Positions 51,301 to 59,648 of a DNA stretch of 64,000 nucleotides are shown here, piece after piece; the stretch's first letter is position 1, and each line of letters begins with the position of its first letter. The position numbers and the translations under genes are program-made. This DNA comes from Pseudomonas reactans. Lineage in GTDB: Bacteria > Pseudomonadota > Gammaproteobacteria > Pseudomonadales > Pseudomonadaceae. The notes below the pieces were generated by a model, which was not told the DNA's origin, made no database searches, and worked only from the letters and a program-made list of their open reading frames with translations. The stretch spans positions 364,568 to 428,567 of the forward strand of contig NZ_JACAPG010000020.1 of the NCBI RefSeq assembly GCF_013385825.1, written 5' to 3'.

Positions 51301-54269
51301 GCCAAGGCCCCGCCCTGCGGCTGGCCCTGCGCACCCATGCACTGAAACGCGCCCCCTTGCGCAAGCTGATCACCGCCGAGCCCGCCCGCACGCCTACCGA
51401 CACCCGCACCCATCTGCGCCTGCTGGGCATGGACAACTACCCAGCGGCTGCACCAGTTGAACAGCCCAACGCGCAGGCGTTGGCACGAGAGCTATATCCA
51501 GCCCGCACCGATGAACAAATCGGCGAGATGATCCAGGCACTGGAACGCCGCCCGGGTGGCGCCTTTCCTGCATTAACTGCCCTACGCCAGGAGTATCTGC
51601 AACTTAATCGTGTCCTGGCCGACTGGGCAGCCCGCACCCCGCGCCGCTACCCAGGCAACGAGGTGAACATGGGCCGTCAGGAATATAGCGACATGCGGCA
51701 AAACCGCTTGCTGTTCTGGCGTGAACTCTTGAGCGCCTGGCGCCAGGAAACCGAGACAGATACCTACTTCGAGAATCTCAGCCAAAACGGCCAGAAACTC
51801 AAATCGCACGCCATTCTGTATGGAGAGCTACCGACGCTGCAGGCCAATTTCGAGCATATTTCGTACCTTGAACTCAACGGTCGCCAGGCCGCACTGAACG
51901 TCGATGGTTTTTTGAGTAGCTTTCCCAACATTCGCCACCTCAGCATCGCCAATGCCCAACTGGGTCAACTGCCACTCTCTCTCAGCGCAATGCCACGCCT
52001 CAACACATTGGTCCTCAGCGACTGCGGTATCACCCTGACACCCGACAGCCTGAATGCGCTGACGGCCATGAATAGACTTCAAACCCTGGACCTGTACAAC
52101 AACCCGCTGGGGTTCACCCCCAACGTTGAACGCATGATTGATCTGCGCAACCTGGACCTGTCCGAGACTGGCATTTCCAACGTACCTGTCGGCCTGCTCA
52201 GCCGAGCATCGCTGGAGCTGGCGGTGCTGTCCCGAAACCAGATCACGCAGCTGCCTTCCGCACTTTTCGACCTACCCGCCGATGCCCCAACCACCTTCGA
52301 TCTCTCAGGCAACCCCCTGTCGCGAGCGACCTTGGAGCAGGTAAAAAGCTATTACCAGCGAACAGGCCACTATTGGAGCACAGACGCATTGGCAATCGAT
52401 ATTCAGCGCGTCAATACGCTCTTCCCGGACTTCAGCGTGAACGAAGTCAACCGCTTTCTCTTTGGTCTGCCGGGCAATATTGAAATGGGCCAGACCGAAC
52501 TGGCACGGCTGGAAGTCGAATATGCTGACCTGTCCGACGGGCTTGATACGTGGGCACAGCAAGCCCCCGCGCCGGAGGAGCAAGCCCGGCGAGAGGACTT
52601 CAAAGAGGAACTCCAAGCCTGCTGGCGCCGAGAAGGTGCATTGGATGTGAGCAGCCCCCAGGCCATTCCCACGTTCGCCGTGGAAAGCCCACAACCGGTT
52701 ACAGGCACATTCCCATCACTGGACAGCGGTGTCTTCAGGCATGTGTCTGCATTACGCCTGATGGGTGCGCAGGCTCCATTCCCCTTGCAATCGTCGCTTT
52801 TTTTCAGAGGGTTCCCTACCCTTAACCACCTGTTTATCGAGGGTTATGTGATGGGTGATGTCCCCGCTTCGTTATGGGACCTGCCGCAACTGACATCATT
52901 GCGCCTGCCCCGATGCGCACTCACCTTATCAACCGAGAGTGCCACATCATTCGCGACGCTGAGTGAGCTGGGAACACTCGACTTGAGCCATAACCCTATT
53001 GGACAACTGCCTGATTTCAGTACGCTGCCCAGGCTTTCCAGCATCGACCTTGAAGACACCGGCTTGACAGCCATCCCCGACAGCCTGCTGATGGCCGTGC
53101 AGCGCCAACACGTCAACCTGGGCAACAACCTGATCACCCAGGTTCCCGACAGTGCGTTCAGGCTGCCCGACGCAGTCACCGCCGTCTTTGACCTCTCCCG
53201 CAACCCACTGAACCGCTCGGCACTGATGCAGATCAAACGCCATTGCCAGCGCACGGGCGAGCATTGGCGCGTCGATGCGCCGACGTCGTTGCGAGAAAGG
53301 ATCGAAGCGCTGTACCCCACCTTCACCGAAAACGAAGCCAGCCGCTTCTTCTTTGAGCTACCCGGTGACCTTGACGCAGCAGAGCCGGCCATCGGGCAAC
53401 TTGAAGCCGAATACGCCCAACTGCGCACCGACCTTGAAGCATGGGTGGTGAATGTGCCAGAGCGTCACCCGATCGTGGACACGCCATTGGATGAGCAAAC
53501 GCGGGCACAGGATCAGCTCAATCGCCGGGCATTCAAAGCGCTGCTTGAAGAAGCCTGGCGCCGCGAAAGCGAACTGGACGACAACGACGACAGCTTTGGG
53601 CCTACCCATAAGCTGACCTTTAACCTGCCGATTCTGGGCGAACTCCCCGAATTGAGCGCCCGGTTTGAGCAAGTGACAACACTCGACCTTGAAGGCAATG
53701 GCACCACCACACGTATCGACGGACTGCTCAACTGTTTCCCTAAACTCAGGAGCCTGGTCATCACACGATTCAGCCTGGGCGATATTCCCCTCACCGTGTT
53801 CAGCCTGGCTGAGCTCAACGCCCTGAGCCTGACCGAATCGGCTATCCGTTTGACACCCACCAGTGCCGACGCCCTGTCAGGGATGAGCCCCCTGCAGTAC
53901 CTGGACCTGAGCGGCAACCAACTGGGCCTCACGCCCGACGTCAGTCATCTGTCTGAACTGGAAACGCTGTATCTGCCAGACACCGACATTACTCAAATCC
54001 CACAAGGGCTGTTCGCCTTGCGCGAGTTGCGCACCTTGGACTTGAGCGACAATTTGATCGAAGAGGTTCCTGCGGACTTTTTGCAACTGGCCACGCAGCT
54101 CGACACCGCATCAGACCTGAGCGGCAACCCATTGTCGGCAGCGAGCCTGGATATCCTCAGGCAGTACTACACGCAGACCGGTGACGACTTGGCGGTGGCG
54201 GCAGCGGGCCTGGATGCAAACGGCAATCCACTGGCGAGGTCCGGCTCCCCAGAGCCCATGGAGGAATAA
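48345..54269 (+). CDS. giant dermonecrotic-toxin-like leucine-rich-repeat protein
   Basis: About 1974 residues from GTG 48345 (weak AAGG upstream; an ATG at 48174 would add 57 residues). The first ~1000 residues resemble the DUF6543 dermonecrotic-toxin-like domain of Pseudomonas LRR proteins. It has two hydrophobic hairpins near nt 49640-49740 and 49830-49900, possibly for membrane insertion. From about nt 51490 a module repeats three times: a ~80-90-residue helical linker (..LEAEYAQL..LEAW....AWRRE) and a ~190-residue LRR block ending SGNPLS/SRNPLN. Family members often end in a NEL E3 ubiquitin-ligase domain; here the protein stops about 30 residues after the third LRR block, so it is catalytically incomplete or a different type. 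It splits argR from aruC. Confidence 0.88.
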   Translation: MTPPTPPIQLPDLSTYRDLHLEILTQAVPDWLPKLSPDKRAALRTVKPDFPQWYKTASPEDHDRLKNRMNTAWEAQLRLDQTLAELKSAQDFGAPLLQQLLKQRFGIETDVKTTYLRLYIPQTIPWFPVRSGGARTWTVSLIDAALHNFEDGEAFEAQSAFITQPTSTGQFDRLPALHTRITVAQFTALCRELDIGAQYQRYLEQFFDFKNPVAMASLKLKARQSQAANLHVALQMAWMKDDLHDDQSFMLLQRLFNSDGSLSTCFPLRCYNLSIMSTPLTGIVLLAENIGSRRPVGVIAYIPGDPYAPLKQYPTLVDFMTALGNNLRNAEYQQFFSRFVNHEDRGLFFADLNRRLSKVTWHEHTRGDPLPSWRETPIDKPHLTFSASSISGNLFEHLFQTTFSKVFNDARVVAVSTASVDQRVRWERWAIVQKVASAILQIAALVVAPFVPPVGLLMLGYAAYQMLDDAFEWIIDLAVGDATVAWGHFLSFVEQGLQLGLFIAGAPLAAGALRAVLPAEVITFFNGLKPVTLPNGKARLWKPDLAPYAHAIKLADHAYPNAEGLHAHNGKDILLLPDKPFVVQKDPVTQQPYLQHPTRANAYRPPLLTNGKGTWMSELDTPLSWDSATLMKRQGPKTAGLSDEQLVTARRISATDDGALRKMYVNQHQPPPLLTDTLDRFQIDQTLQDFIDQMNSDDPAVFKRADAQSQLHLLANLDLWPKAKTLRFVDAQGRTAWELPGETNASVVQIHEAQLKNGDLLKTLLEALDEPQRKTLLGEAFGDPPTSLDNRALKLRKKLAGLAQSHRAELFNTRYQKLENPVTPRQQAMVDNTPGLPLTAADALLDTANSQELKAVDEGTVPARLTELAQALRDEARVNHAYGGLYLDSTDTLDTHRLALHSLEQLPGWAGKRVRIEIRSSTPEATLLDDIGKPKARIKRVLVRSPDGRYTPQDSSGELSGATDLYNAVLQALPDAERNALGLRIGQGPALRLALRTHALKRAPLRKLITAEPARTPTDTRTHLRLLGMDNYPAAAPVEQPNAQALARELYPARTDEQIGEMIQALERRPGGAFPALTALRQEYLQLNRVLADWAARTPRRYPGNEVNMGRQEYSDMRQNRLLFWRELLSAWRQETETDTYFENLSQNGQKLKSHAILYGELPTLQANFEHISYLELNGRQAALNVDGFLSSFPNIRHLSIANAQLGQLPLSLSAMPRLNTLVLSDCGITLTPDSLNALTAMNRLQTLDLYNNPLGFTPNVERMIDLRNLDLSETGISNVPVGLLSRASLELAVLSRNQITQLPSALFDLPADAPTTFDLSGNPLSRATLEQVKSYYQRTGHYWSTDALAIDIQRVNTLFPDFSVNEVNRFLFGLPGNIEMGQTELARLEVEYADLSDGLDTWAQQAPAPEEQARREDFKEELQACWRREGALDVSSPQAIPTFAVESPQPVTGTFPSLDSGVFRHVSALRLMGAQAPFPLQSSLFFRGFPTLNHLFIEGYVMGDVPASLWDLPQLTSLRLPRCALTLSTESATSFATLSELGTLDLSHNPIGQLPDFSTLPRLSSIDLEDTGLTAIPDSLLMAVQRQHVNLGNNLITQVPDSAFRLPDAVTAVFDLSRNPLNRSALMQIKRHCQRTGEHWRVDAPTSLRERIEALYPTFTENEASRFFFELPGDLDAAEPAIGQLEAEYAQLRTDLEAWVVNVPERHPIVDTPLDEQTRAQDQLNRRAFKALLEEAWRRESELDDNDDSFGPTHKLTFNLPILGELPELSARFEQVTTLDLEGNGTTTRIDGLLNCFPKLRSLVITRFSLGDIPLTVFSLAELNALSLTESAIRLTPTSADALSGMSPLQYLDLSGNQLGLTPDVSHLSELETLYLPDTDITQIPQGLFALRELRTLDLSDNLIEEVPADFLQLATQLDTASDLSGNPLSAASLDILRQYYTQTGDDLAVAAAGLDANGNPLARSGSPEPMEE
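51490..54190 (+). repeat. three tandem linker-LRR supermodules within the giant gene
   Basis: Module 1 lies at about 51490-52360, module 2 at 52420-53250 and module 3 at 53300-54180. Each begins with a helical linker (LYPTFTENEASRFFFELPGD in module 3, LFPDFSVNEVNRFLFGLPGN in module 2) and ends with an LRR cap such as LSGNPLSRATLEQVKSYYQR. The copies are diverged, so this is an old internal triplication. Confidence 0.75.
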
Positions 54270-54283
54270 CGACTCGTCAGCGG

Positions 54284-55264
54284 TCAACCGCGCTCGGACG
54301 GCACCGACGACAACTCGAACGGGCTGCTGCTGCGGCGTTGGTTGCGGTCTTCACGCGGGGTGGCGCCGAAGAAATTGCGGTAGGCGCTGGAGAAATGCGG
54401 CCCCGAGGAGAAGCCGCACGACAGGCCGATCTGGATGATCGACTTGCTGGTTTGCATCAACATCTGGCGGGCCTTGTTCAGGCGTAGTTCCAGGTAGTAC
54501 TGGCTGGGGACGCGATTGAGGTATTGCTTGAAGATGCGTTCGAGTTGTCGTCGCGAAACGCAAACGTGCTGGGCGATTTCGTCGGTGGTCAGCGGTTCTT
54601 CGATATTCGCCTCCATCAACAGAACAGCCTGGGTCAGCTTTGGATGGCTGGAACCCAGGCGGTTTTGCAGCGGAATGCGCTGGCGCTCGCCGCCTTCGCG
54701 GATGCGTTCTACCACTAGTTCTTCGGAGACCGCACCGGCCAGTTCGGCGCCGTGGTCACGGGCCAATACCGCCAGCAGCAGGTCGAGTACTGACATGCCA
54801 CCGCAGGCAGTGAGGCGGTCGCGGTCCCAGTCGAACAGATGGCTGGTGGCAATGACCTTGGGGAAACGCTCGGCGAAATCGTCCTGCCAGCGCCAGTGCA
54901 CGGCGGCGCGGTAGCCGTCGAGCAGGCCGAGTTGGGCCAATGGGTACACACCGGCCGACAAGCCGCCGATCACACAGCCGGCGCGGACCAATTGCTTGAG
55001 CGCGGTACTCAGTTGGGAAGCAATGACCGTCGGCGGTTCATCCGCCAGCAGGAACAGCTTCTGGAACCCTTCCAGTTTGCCAGCCCATGGCTCGCCCGGC
55101 AGTTGCCAGGCACCTTCGGTCGCCGGCTCGGCTTGCAGGAACGACAGCTCGTAAACCACGTCCGGATGCACCCGCTGGGCAACGCGCAAGGCCTCCTCAG
55201 CCAGCGCAAGCGTCAGGGCTTTTGTGCTGGGCCAAATCAGGAAACCAATTTTGTGGGCGGTCAT
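54284..55264 (-). CDS. argR: arginine-responsive AraC-type regulator ArgR
   Basis: Pseudomonas ArgR, an AraC-family protein unrelated to the E. coli repressor. It activates aru and aot and represses arginine biosynthesis genes. The 326-residue protein has a DJ-1/PfpI-like ligand domain (about 5-190) and two C-terminal helix-turn-helices (LTTDEIAQHVCVSRRQLERI; SIIQIGLSCGFSSGPHFSSA). It lies downstream of aotP behind a REP pair, as in P. aeruginosa. Its 3' end is 14 bases from the stop of the convergent LRR gene. Confidence 0.94.
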   Translation of the reverse strand: MTAHKIGFLIWPSTKALTLALAEEALRVAQRVHPDVVYELSFLQAEPATEGAWQLPGEPWAGKLEGFQKLFLLADEPPTVIASQLSTALKQLVRAGCVIGGLSAGVYPLAQLGLLDGYRAAVHWRWQDDFAERFPKVIATSHLFDWDRDRLTACGGMSVLDLLLAVLARDHGAELAGAVSEELVVERIREGGERQRIPLQNRLGSSHPKLTQAVLLMEANIEEPLTTDEIAQHVCVSRRQLERIFKQYLNRVPSQYYLELRLNKARQMLMQTSKSIIQIGLSCGFSSGPHFSSAYRNFFGATPREDRNQRRSSSPFELSSVPSERG

Positions 55265-55359
55265 GGAGTGCTATCCGAAGCCAGTAACAGTAATGAAGAC
55301 AAGGGCTAATGCTAGCCCGTAAACCAACACAAATCTCAAAACAATGAAGATCCGCTCTC

Positions 55360-55462
55360 CTGTAGGAGCGAGCTTGCTCGCGAAAAACCGGAGAACGCCA
55401 CGGGGTATCTGGTTTCCCGCGTTATCGTTAACGACCTTCGCGAGCAAGCTCGCTCCTACAGG
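55360..55462. repeat. REP doublet between aotP and argR
   Basis: CTGTAGGAGCGAGCTTGCTC and inverted GAGCAAGCTCGCTCCTACAG, about 55 bases apart, closely matching the doublet at 46706-46807, including the shared spacer segment CGCGTTATCGTT. Confidence 0.88.
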
Positions 55463-55480
55463 GGTGAATAGCAGGCTGGA

Positions 55481-56245
55481 CTATTTCAGGCTGCCTGAGA
55501 GGAACTGCTGCAAACGCTCGGACTGCGGGTTCACCAGCACTTCACGCGGGTTGCCGCGCTCTTCGACGATGCCTTTGTGTAAAAACACAAGCTGGTTCGA
55601 CACTTCACGGGCAAAGCCCATTTCGTGGGTCACCACCACCATGGTGCGGCCTTCCTGGGCCAGGTCCTGCATCACCTTGAGCACTTCACCGACCAGTTCC
55701 GGGTCGAGTGCCGAGGTGGGTTCGTCGAACAACATCACCTCAGGTTCCATTGCCAAGGCACGGGCGATGGCTACGCGCTGCTGCTCGCCGCCGGACATGT
55801 GGCCGGGGAACGCATCTTTACGATGGCCCACGCCAACCTTGGCCAGGTAGTGCTCGGCCTTTTCACGGGCCTCTTTCTTCGACACGCCCAGCACGTGCAC
55901 CGGCGCTTCCATCACGTTTTCAAGCGCGGTCATGTGTGACCACAGGTTGAAATGCTGGAACACCATGGACAGCCGCGAACGCATGCGTTGCAGTTGCTTG
56001 GGATCGGCAGCCTTCATGGCGCCGTCCTTGTTGGCCACCAGCTTCAGCTCTTCATTGTTGAGCAGGATCTTGCCGGCGTGGGGTTGCTCCAGCAGGTTGA
56101 TGCAACGCAAAAAGGTGCTTTTGCCCGAACCGCTGGAACCGATGATGCTGATCACATCACCGGCCGCGGCGGCCAGGGACACACCTTTGAGCACTTCATG
56201 ACTGCCATAGCGTTTATGCAGGTCTTGGACTTCAAGTTTGTACAT
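55481..56245 (-). CDS. aotP: arginine/ornithine ABC transporter ATP-binding protein AotP
   Basis: A 254-residue HisP-type ATPase with Walker A GSSGSGKST, signature MSGGEQQRVAIARAL and Walker B EVMLFDEPTSALD. The start at 56245 (MYKLEVQDLHKRYG) was preferred to a GTG five codons upstream, for family agreement. It energises the AotJQM uptake system and lies 27 bases after aotO. Confidence 0.94.
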   Translation of the reverse strand: MYKLEVQDLHKRYGSHEVLKGVSLAAAAGDVISIIGSSGSGKSTFLRCINLLEQPHAGKILLNNEELKLVANKDGAMKAADPKQLQRMRSRLSMVFQHFNLWSHMTALENVMEAPVHVLGVSKKEAREKAEHYLAKVGVGHRKDAFPGHMSGGEQQRVAIARALAMEPEVMLFDEPTSALDPELVGEVLKVMQDLAQEGRTMVVVTHEMGFAREVSNQLVFLHKGIVEERGNPREVLVNPQSERLQQFLSGSLK

Positions 56246-56272
56246 GCGGTCGGTTCTCACAAAAACAGGTGG

Positions 56273-57385
56273 TCAGTCGTTGAGCAAGCGCCCGTGACGC
56301 AGCGCTTCGCGCCCCGCCACCTTGGCCAGCCAGAAACCCGCTTGGGCATAACGTAGCCGTTCAACGGCAAACAACACCCCTGAAGTACCTGCACAGATGG
56401 TGCTGACGCGGTCTTCCAGGGGATCAATCACTTCAAAAATCGGCTCGCCTTTTTCGATCCATTCACCGGCTTTACGCAGGTAACTGATCACCCCGGCGTG
56501 GGGCGCGAACAGCAATTCGGTGCCCTCGAAAGGCACGCCTTCACAAGGTTCAAATTGCGGCGCAGGCCATTCGCCTTTGATCAAACCCTGCTCAGCGAGG
56601 AACGCGAGAATACCTTCGGCGTGGAAGATCGCCTCGTCACGCCCGGTATCGGCCTGACCGCCCAGCTCCAGCGTAGTCGCCAGGCAAGCCAGCGGGATCT
56701 GCGACTCAGGAAACGCCTGAGACAAACGCAACCACGGCAGCGAACAGGCCTCATCGAACGAACTGCCGCCGGAGTCTTCCGCCAGCAGGCCGACCTTCAC
56801 ATTCAAATGCGCCGCCAGCGAACGCCACTGCGGCCAGTGCTGCGGCAGTGCGTACATATGCAGTGCGGCCTCGGCGTCGCAATGCAGGTCGAGCACCACA
56901 TCGGCGGTACAGGCGTGGCTCAGCAAGATACGCTGCATGCCTTGCAACTGACTGCTTGGCTCGGGCAACGCGTTGAGTACATCGCTCATCGCCTGACGGA
57001 TCAAACGCACATTGGCGTGGGGGTCATCACCCAACTTGCCGTTGAGCAACTCGGCAACCGGCTCGCTCAACTCCACGAAATCACGGTTGAAGTTCTTGCC
57101 GCTGCCCACCTCGAAACGGCCCTGGTGGCTGCCTTGCAGCAGTTGGCCCAGGGCCATTGGGTTGGCCACCGGCACCAGCTCGATCACCCCGTTGAGCGCA
57201 CCTTGCTGTTCCAGTTCGGCGAGGCGCTTTTTCAGCTCCCACGCGGCACGCATGCCGGGCAATTCATCAGCGTGCAGGCTGGCCTGGATATACGCCTTGC
57301 GCTCGCCCTGGCCGAAACGGAATACGCTCAGTTGACGCTCGCAGCCCAGGTGGCCCCAAGGCAACAGGTGATCGATACGTTCCAT
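56273..57385 (-). CDS. aotO: AotO, succinylglutamate desuccinylase/aspartoacylase-family protein
   Basis: A 370-residue protein encoded within the transport operon but homologous to zinc carboxypeptidase-like deacylases: SLHADELPGMRAAWELKK supplies the His-x-x-Glu pair and VVLDLHCDAEAALH the second His. P. aeruginosa AotO occupies the same position and is reported as not needed for uptake. Its substrate is unknown; an acylated amino acid is a reasonable guess. It starts one base after the aotM stop. Confidence 0.88.
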   Translation of the reverse strand: MERIDHLLPWGHLGCERQLSVFRFGQGERKAYIQASLHADELPGMRAAWELKKRLAELEQQGALNGVIELVPVANPMALGQLLQGSHQGRFEVGSGKNFNRDFVELSEPVAELLNGKLGDDPHANVRLIRQAMSDVLNALPEPSSQLQGMQRILLSHACTADVVLDLHCDAEAALHMYALPQHWPQWRSLAAHLNVKVGLLAEDSGGSSFDEACSLPWLRLSQAFPESQIPLACLATTLELGGQADTGRDEAIFHAEGILAFLAEQGLIKGEWPAPQFEPCEGVPFEGTELLFAPHAGVISYLRKAGEWIEKGEPIFEVIDPLEDRVSTICAGTSGVLFAVERLRYAQAGFWLAKVAGREALRHGRLLND

Positions 57386-57386
57386 A

Positions 57387-58085
57387 TCAATGCTTCCGTG
57401 GAGCCAGGTAGCTCAGCCAGCGGCGCTCGGCCAACTTGAACAGGCGCACCAGGATGAAGGTCAGGCACAGGTAGAACGCACCGGCGGTGATGTAGGCTTC
57501 GAACGGCAGGTAGAACTGGGCGTTCACCGTGCGCGCGGCGCCGGTGATGTCGATCAGGGTGACGATGGAGGCCAGGCTGGTGGTCTGCAGCATCATGATC
57601 ACTTCGTTGCTGTACTGCGGCAGCGCCCGGCGCAGGGCCGACGGCAGCAGGATGCGGCGGTACAGTTTGTAACGCGACATGCCCATGGCCTTGGCGGCTT
57701 CGATCTCGCCATTGGGCGTGGCCTTGAGGCTACCGGCGATGATCTCGGCGGTGTAGGCGCTGGTGTTGATCGCAAACGCCAGGCACGCACAGAACGTCGC
57801 GCTGGACAGCAGCGGCCACAGGAAGCTTTCGCGCACGGCGTCGAACTGGGCCAGGCCGTAGTAGATCAAAAACAGCTGCACCAGCATCGGCGTGCCGCGG
57901 ATCACATAGGTATAAAGCCAGGCCGCGCCATTGACGATCGGCTGCTTGGACACGCGCATCAGACCCAAAGGCAAGGCGGCAAGCAGGCCGAAGAACAGCG
58001 AGATGGCGAGCAGTTTCAGGGTGGTCAGCAGGCCGCCAAGGTACAGCGGCATGGCCTCCCAGATGACGTTGTAGTCGAAGATCAT
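57387..58085 (-). CDS. aotM: arginine/ornithine ABC transporter permease AotM
   Basis: A 232-residue HisM-type permease with about five membrane segments, the TYVIRGTPMLVQLFLIYYG motif and the EAAKAMGMSRYKLYRRILLP EAA loop that contacts AotP. Its ATG overlaps aotQ's stop by 4 bases. Confidence 0.94.
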   Translation of the reverse strand: MIFDYNVIWEAMPLYLGGLLTTLKLLAISLFFGLLAALPLGLMRVSKQPIVNGAAWLYTYVIRGTPMLVQLFLIYYGLAQFDAVRESFLWPLLSSATFCACLAFAINTSAYTAEIIAGSLKATPNGEIEAAKAMGMSRYKLYRRILLPSALRRALPQYSNEVIMMLQTTSLASIVTLIDITGAARTVNAQFYLPFEAYITAGAFYLCLTFILVRLFKLAERRWLSYLAPRKH

Positions 58086-58771
58086 AGATCAGCCGCCCTT
58101 ACGCCTACCGAGTAGCGCTTCTCAAGATGACGCAAGGCCAGCAACGACACGCTGGTGATCACCAGGTACATCGCCGCCACTGCGAGGAAGAAGGTAAAAG
58201 GTTCGCGGGTGGCATCTGCCGCCTGCTTGGCCTTGAACATCATGTCTTGCAGGCCCACCACCGAAATCAGTGCAGTCGCCTTGGTGAGGACCAGCCAGTT
58301 GTTGGTGAAACCAGGGATCGCCAGACGGATCATCTGCGGCACCATCACCCGGAAAAACACCTGGAAACTGCTCATGCCATACGCAAGGCCGGCTTCGGCC
58401 TGGCCCTTGGGAATGGCCATGAAGGCGCCGCGGAAGGTTTCCGACAAGTAGGCGCCAAAGATGAAACCCAGGGTGCCGATACCGGCGGCCAAGGGGTTCA
58501 AATCGATATAGTCGTCGTAGCCCAGCATCGGCGCGACGCGGTTGAGCAGGTCCTGACCGCCGTAGAAAATCAGCAGGATCAGCACCAGGTCGGGGATCCC
58601 GCGGATCACCGTGGAGTACAAGTCACCCAGCCAAGCCAACCAGCGCACCGGCGACAGGCGTAACGCGACCCCGATCAGACCCAGAACAATGGCCAAGGCC
58701 ATGGACGACAAGGCGAGCTGAAGCGTCAACCATGCGCCATCGAGGATGACGGCCCCGTAGCCTTTCAACAT
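58082..58771 (-). CDS. aotQ: arginine/ornithine ABC transporter permease AotQ
   Basis: A 229-residue HisQ-type permease: MLKGYGAVILDGAWLTLQLA, the TVIRGIPDLVLILLIFYGGQ motif and the QAEAGLAYGMSSFQVFFRVM EAA loop. It pairs with AotM to form the membrane channel. It follows aotJ after a 91-base gap containing a weak hairpin of the kind that often reduces expression of genes after a binding protein. Confidence 0.94.
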   Translation of the reverse strand: MLKGYGAVILDGAWLTLQLALSSMALAIVLGLIGVALRLSPVRWLAWLGDLYSTVIRGIPDLVLILLIFYGGQDLLNRVAPMLGYDDYIDLNPLAAGIGTLGFIFGAYLSETFRGAFMAIPKGQAEAGLAYGMSSFQVFFRVMVPQMIRLAIPGFTNNWLVLTKATALISVVGLQDMMFKAKQAADATREPFTFFLAVAAMYLVITSVSLLALRHLEKRYSVGVRAADL

Positions 58772-58862
58772 GATTCAGGTCCTCGAAAAGGGGGATGAAA
58801 AAATGGCGCAAACCTCAGGAATTCTGTTGCTTGCGCCATTTCGAACAGACAGCTACGACGAT

Positions 58863-59648
58863 TTACTTAGGGTCAGCGCCGTAGATATCGAAGTCGAAGT
58901 ACTTGTCCTGGATTTTCTTGTACTCACCGTTGGCACGGATCGCGGCAATGGCTGCGTTGATGCGGTCGAGGTTTTCCTTGTCGCCTTTGCGTACGGCGAT
59001 GCCGATGCCGTCGCCGAAGTATTTGGCGTCGGTGAACTGTGGGCCCACGAACGCGTAGCCTTTACCGGCTGGGGTCTTCAGGAAGCCGTCTTGCAACAGG
59101 GTCGCGTCAGCCACGGTGCCGTCGAGACGACCGGCTTCCACGTCCAGGTAGATTTCGTTCTGCGAGCTGTAAGGCACAACCGTGGCACCTTTAGGGGCCA
59201 GGACTTCCTTGGCGAAGCGATCGTGGATCGAACCGCGCTGCACACCGATCTTCTTGCCCTTCAACTCATCCAGGCTGTCGCTGACGGTGGTGCCTTCCTT
59301 CATCACCAGCTGCGCTGGGCTCAGGTAGTAGCGGTTGGTGAAGTCCACGGACTTCTTGCGGTCTTCCGTGATGGACATGGACGACAGGATCGCGTCGATC
59401 TTGCGCACTTTCAGTGCAGGGATCAGGCCATCGAACTCTTGCTCGACCCAGGTGCACTTCACGTCCATCTGCTTGCACAGGGCGTTGCCGATGTCGTAGT
59501 CAAAACCGACGATGCTGCCATCGGGCGCTTTGGAGGCAAACGGAGGGTAAGCCGCTTCGATACCAATTTTCAGGGGCTTGCCTTCAGCGAAAGCCTGCAT
59601 GGACAGCACGGACAGCGCCAGGGCGCCCAACAGCACGAGTTTCTTCAT
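58863..59648 (-). CDS. aotJ: arginine/ornithine ABC transporter substrate-binding protein AotJ
   Basis: Periplasmic binding protein, 261 residues, with signal peptide MKKLVLLGALALSVLSMQAFA. The mature part starts EGKPLKIGIEAAYPPFASKA with GSIVGFDYDIGNALC, the amino-acid-binding family 3 signature. The start at 59648 has GGAG seven bases upstream; the frame stays open upstream without conserved sequence. First gene of aotJQMOP. Confidence 0.95.
   Translation of the reverse strand: MKKLVLLGALALSVLSMQAFAEGKPLKIGIEAAYPPFASKAPDGSIVGFDYDIGNALCKQMDVKCTWVEQEFDGLIPALKVRKIDAILSSMSITEDRKKSVDFTNRYYLSPAQLVMKEGTTVSDSLDELKGKKIGVQRGSIHDRFAKEVLAPKGATVVPYSSQNEIYLDVEAGRLDGTVADATLLQDGFLKTPAGKGYAFVGPQFTDAKYFGDGIGIAVRKGDKENLDRINAAIAAIRANGEYKKIQDKYFDFDIYGADPK

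Noticed and set aside
54181..54438. Plus-strand frame after the LRR gene as a missing C-terminal (NEL) domain
   Set aside because: It is antisense to argR, Arg/Trp-rich and shows no NEL motif, so it gives no sign of a frameshifted ligase domain.
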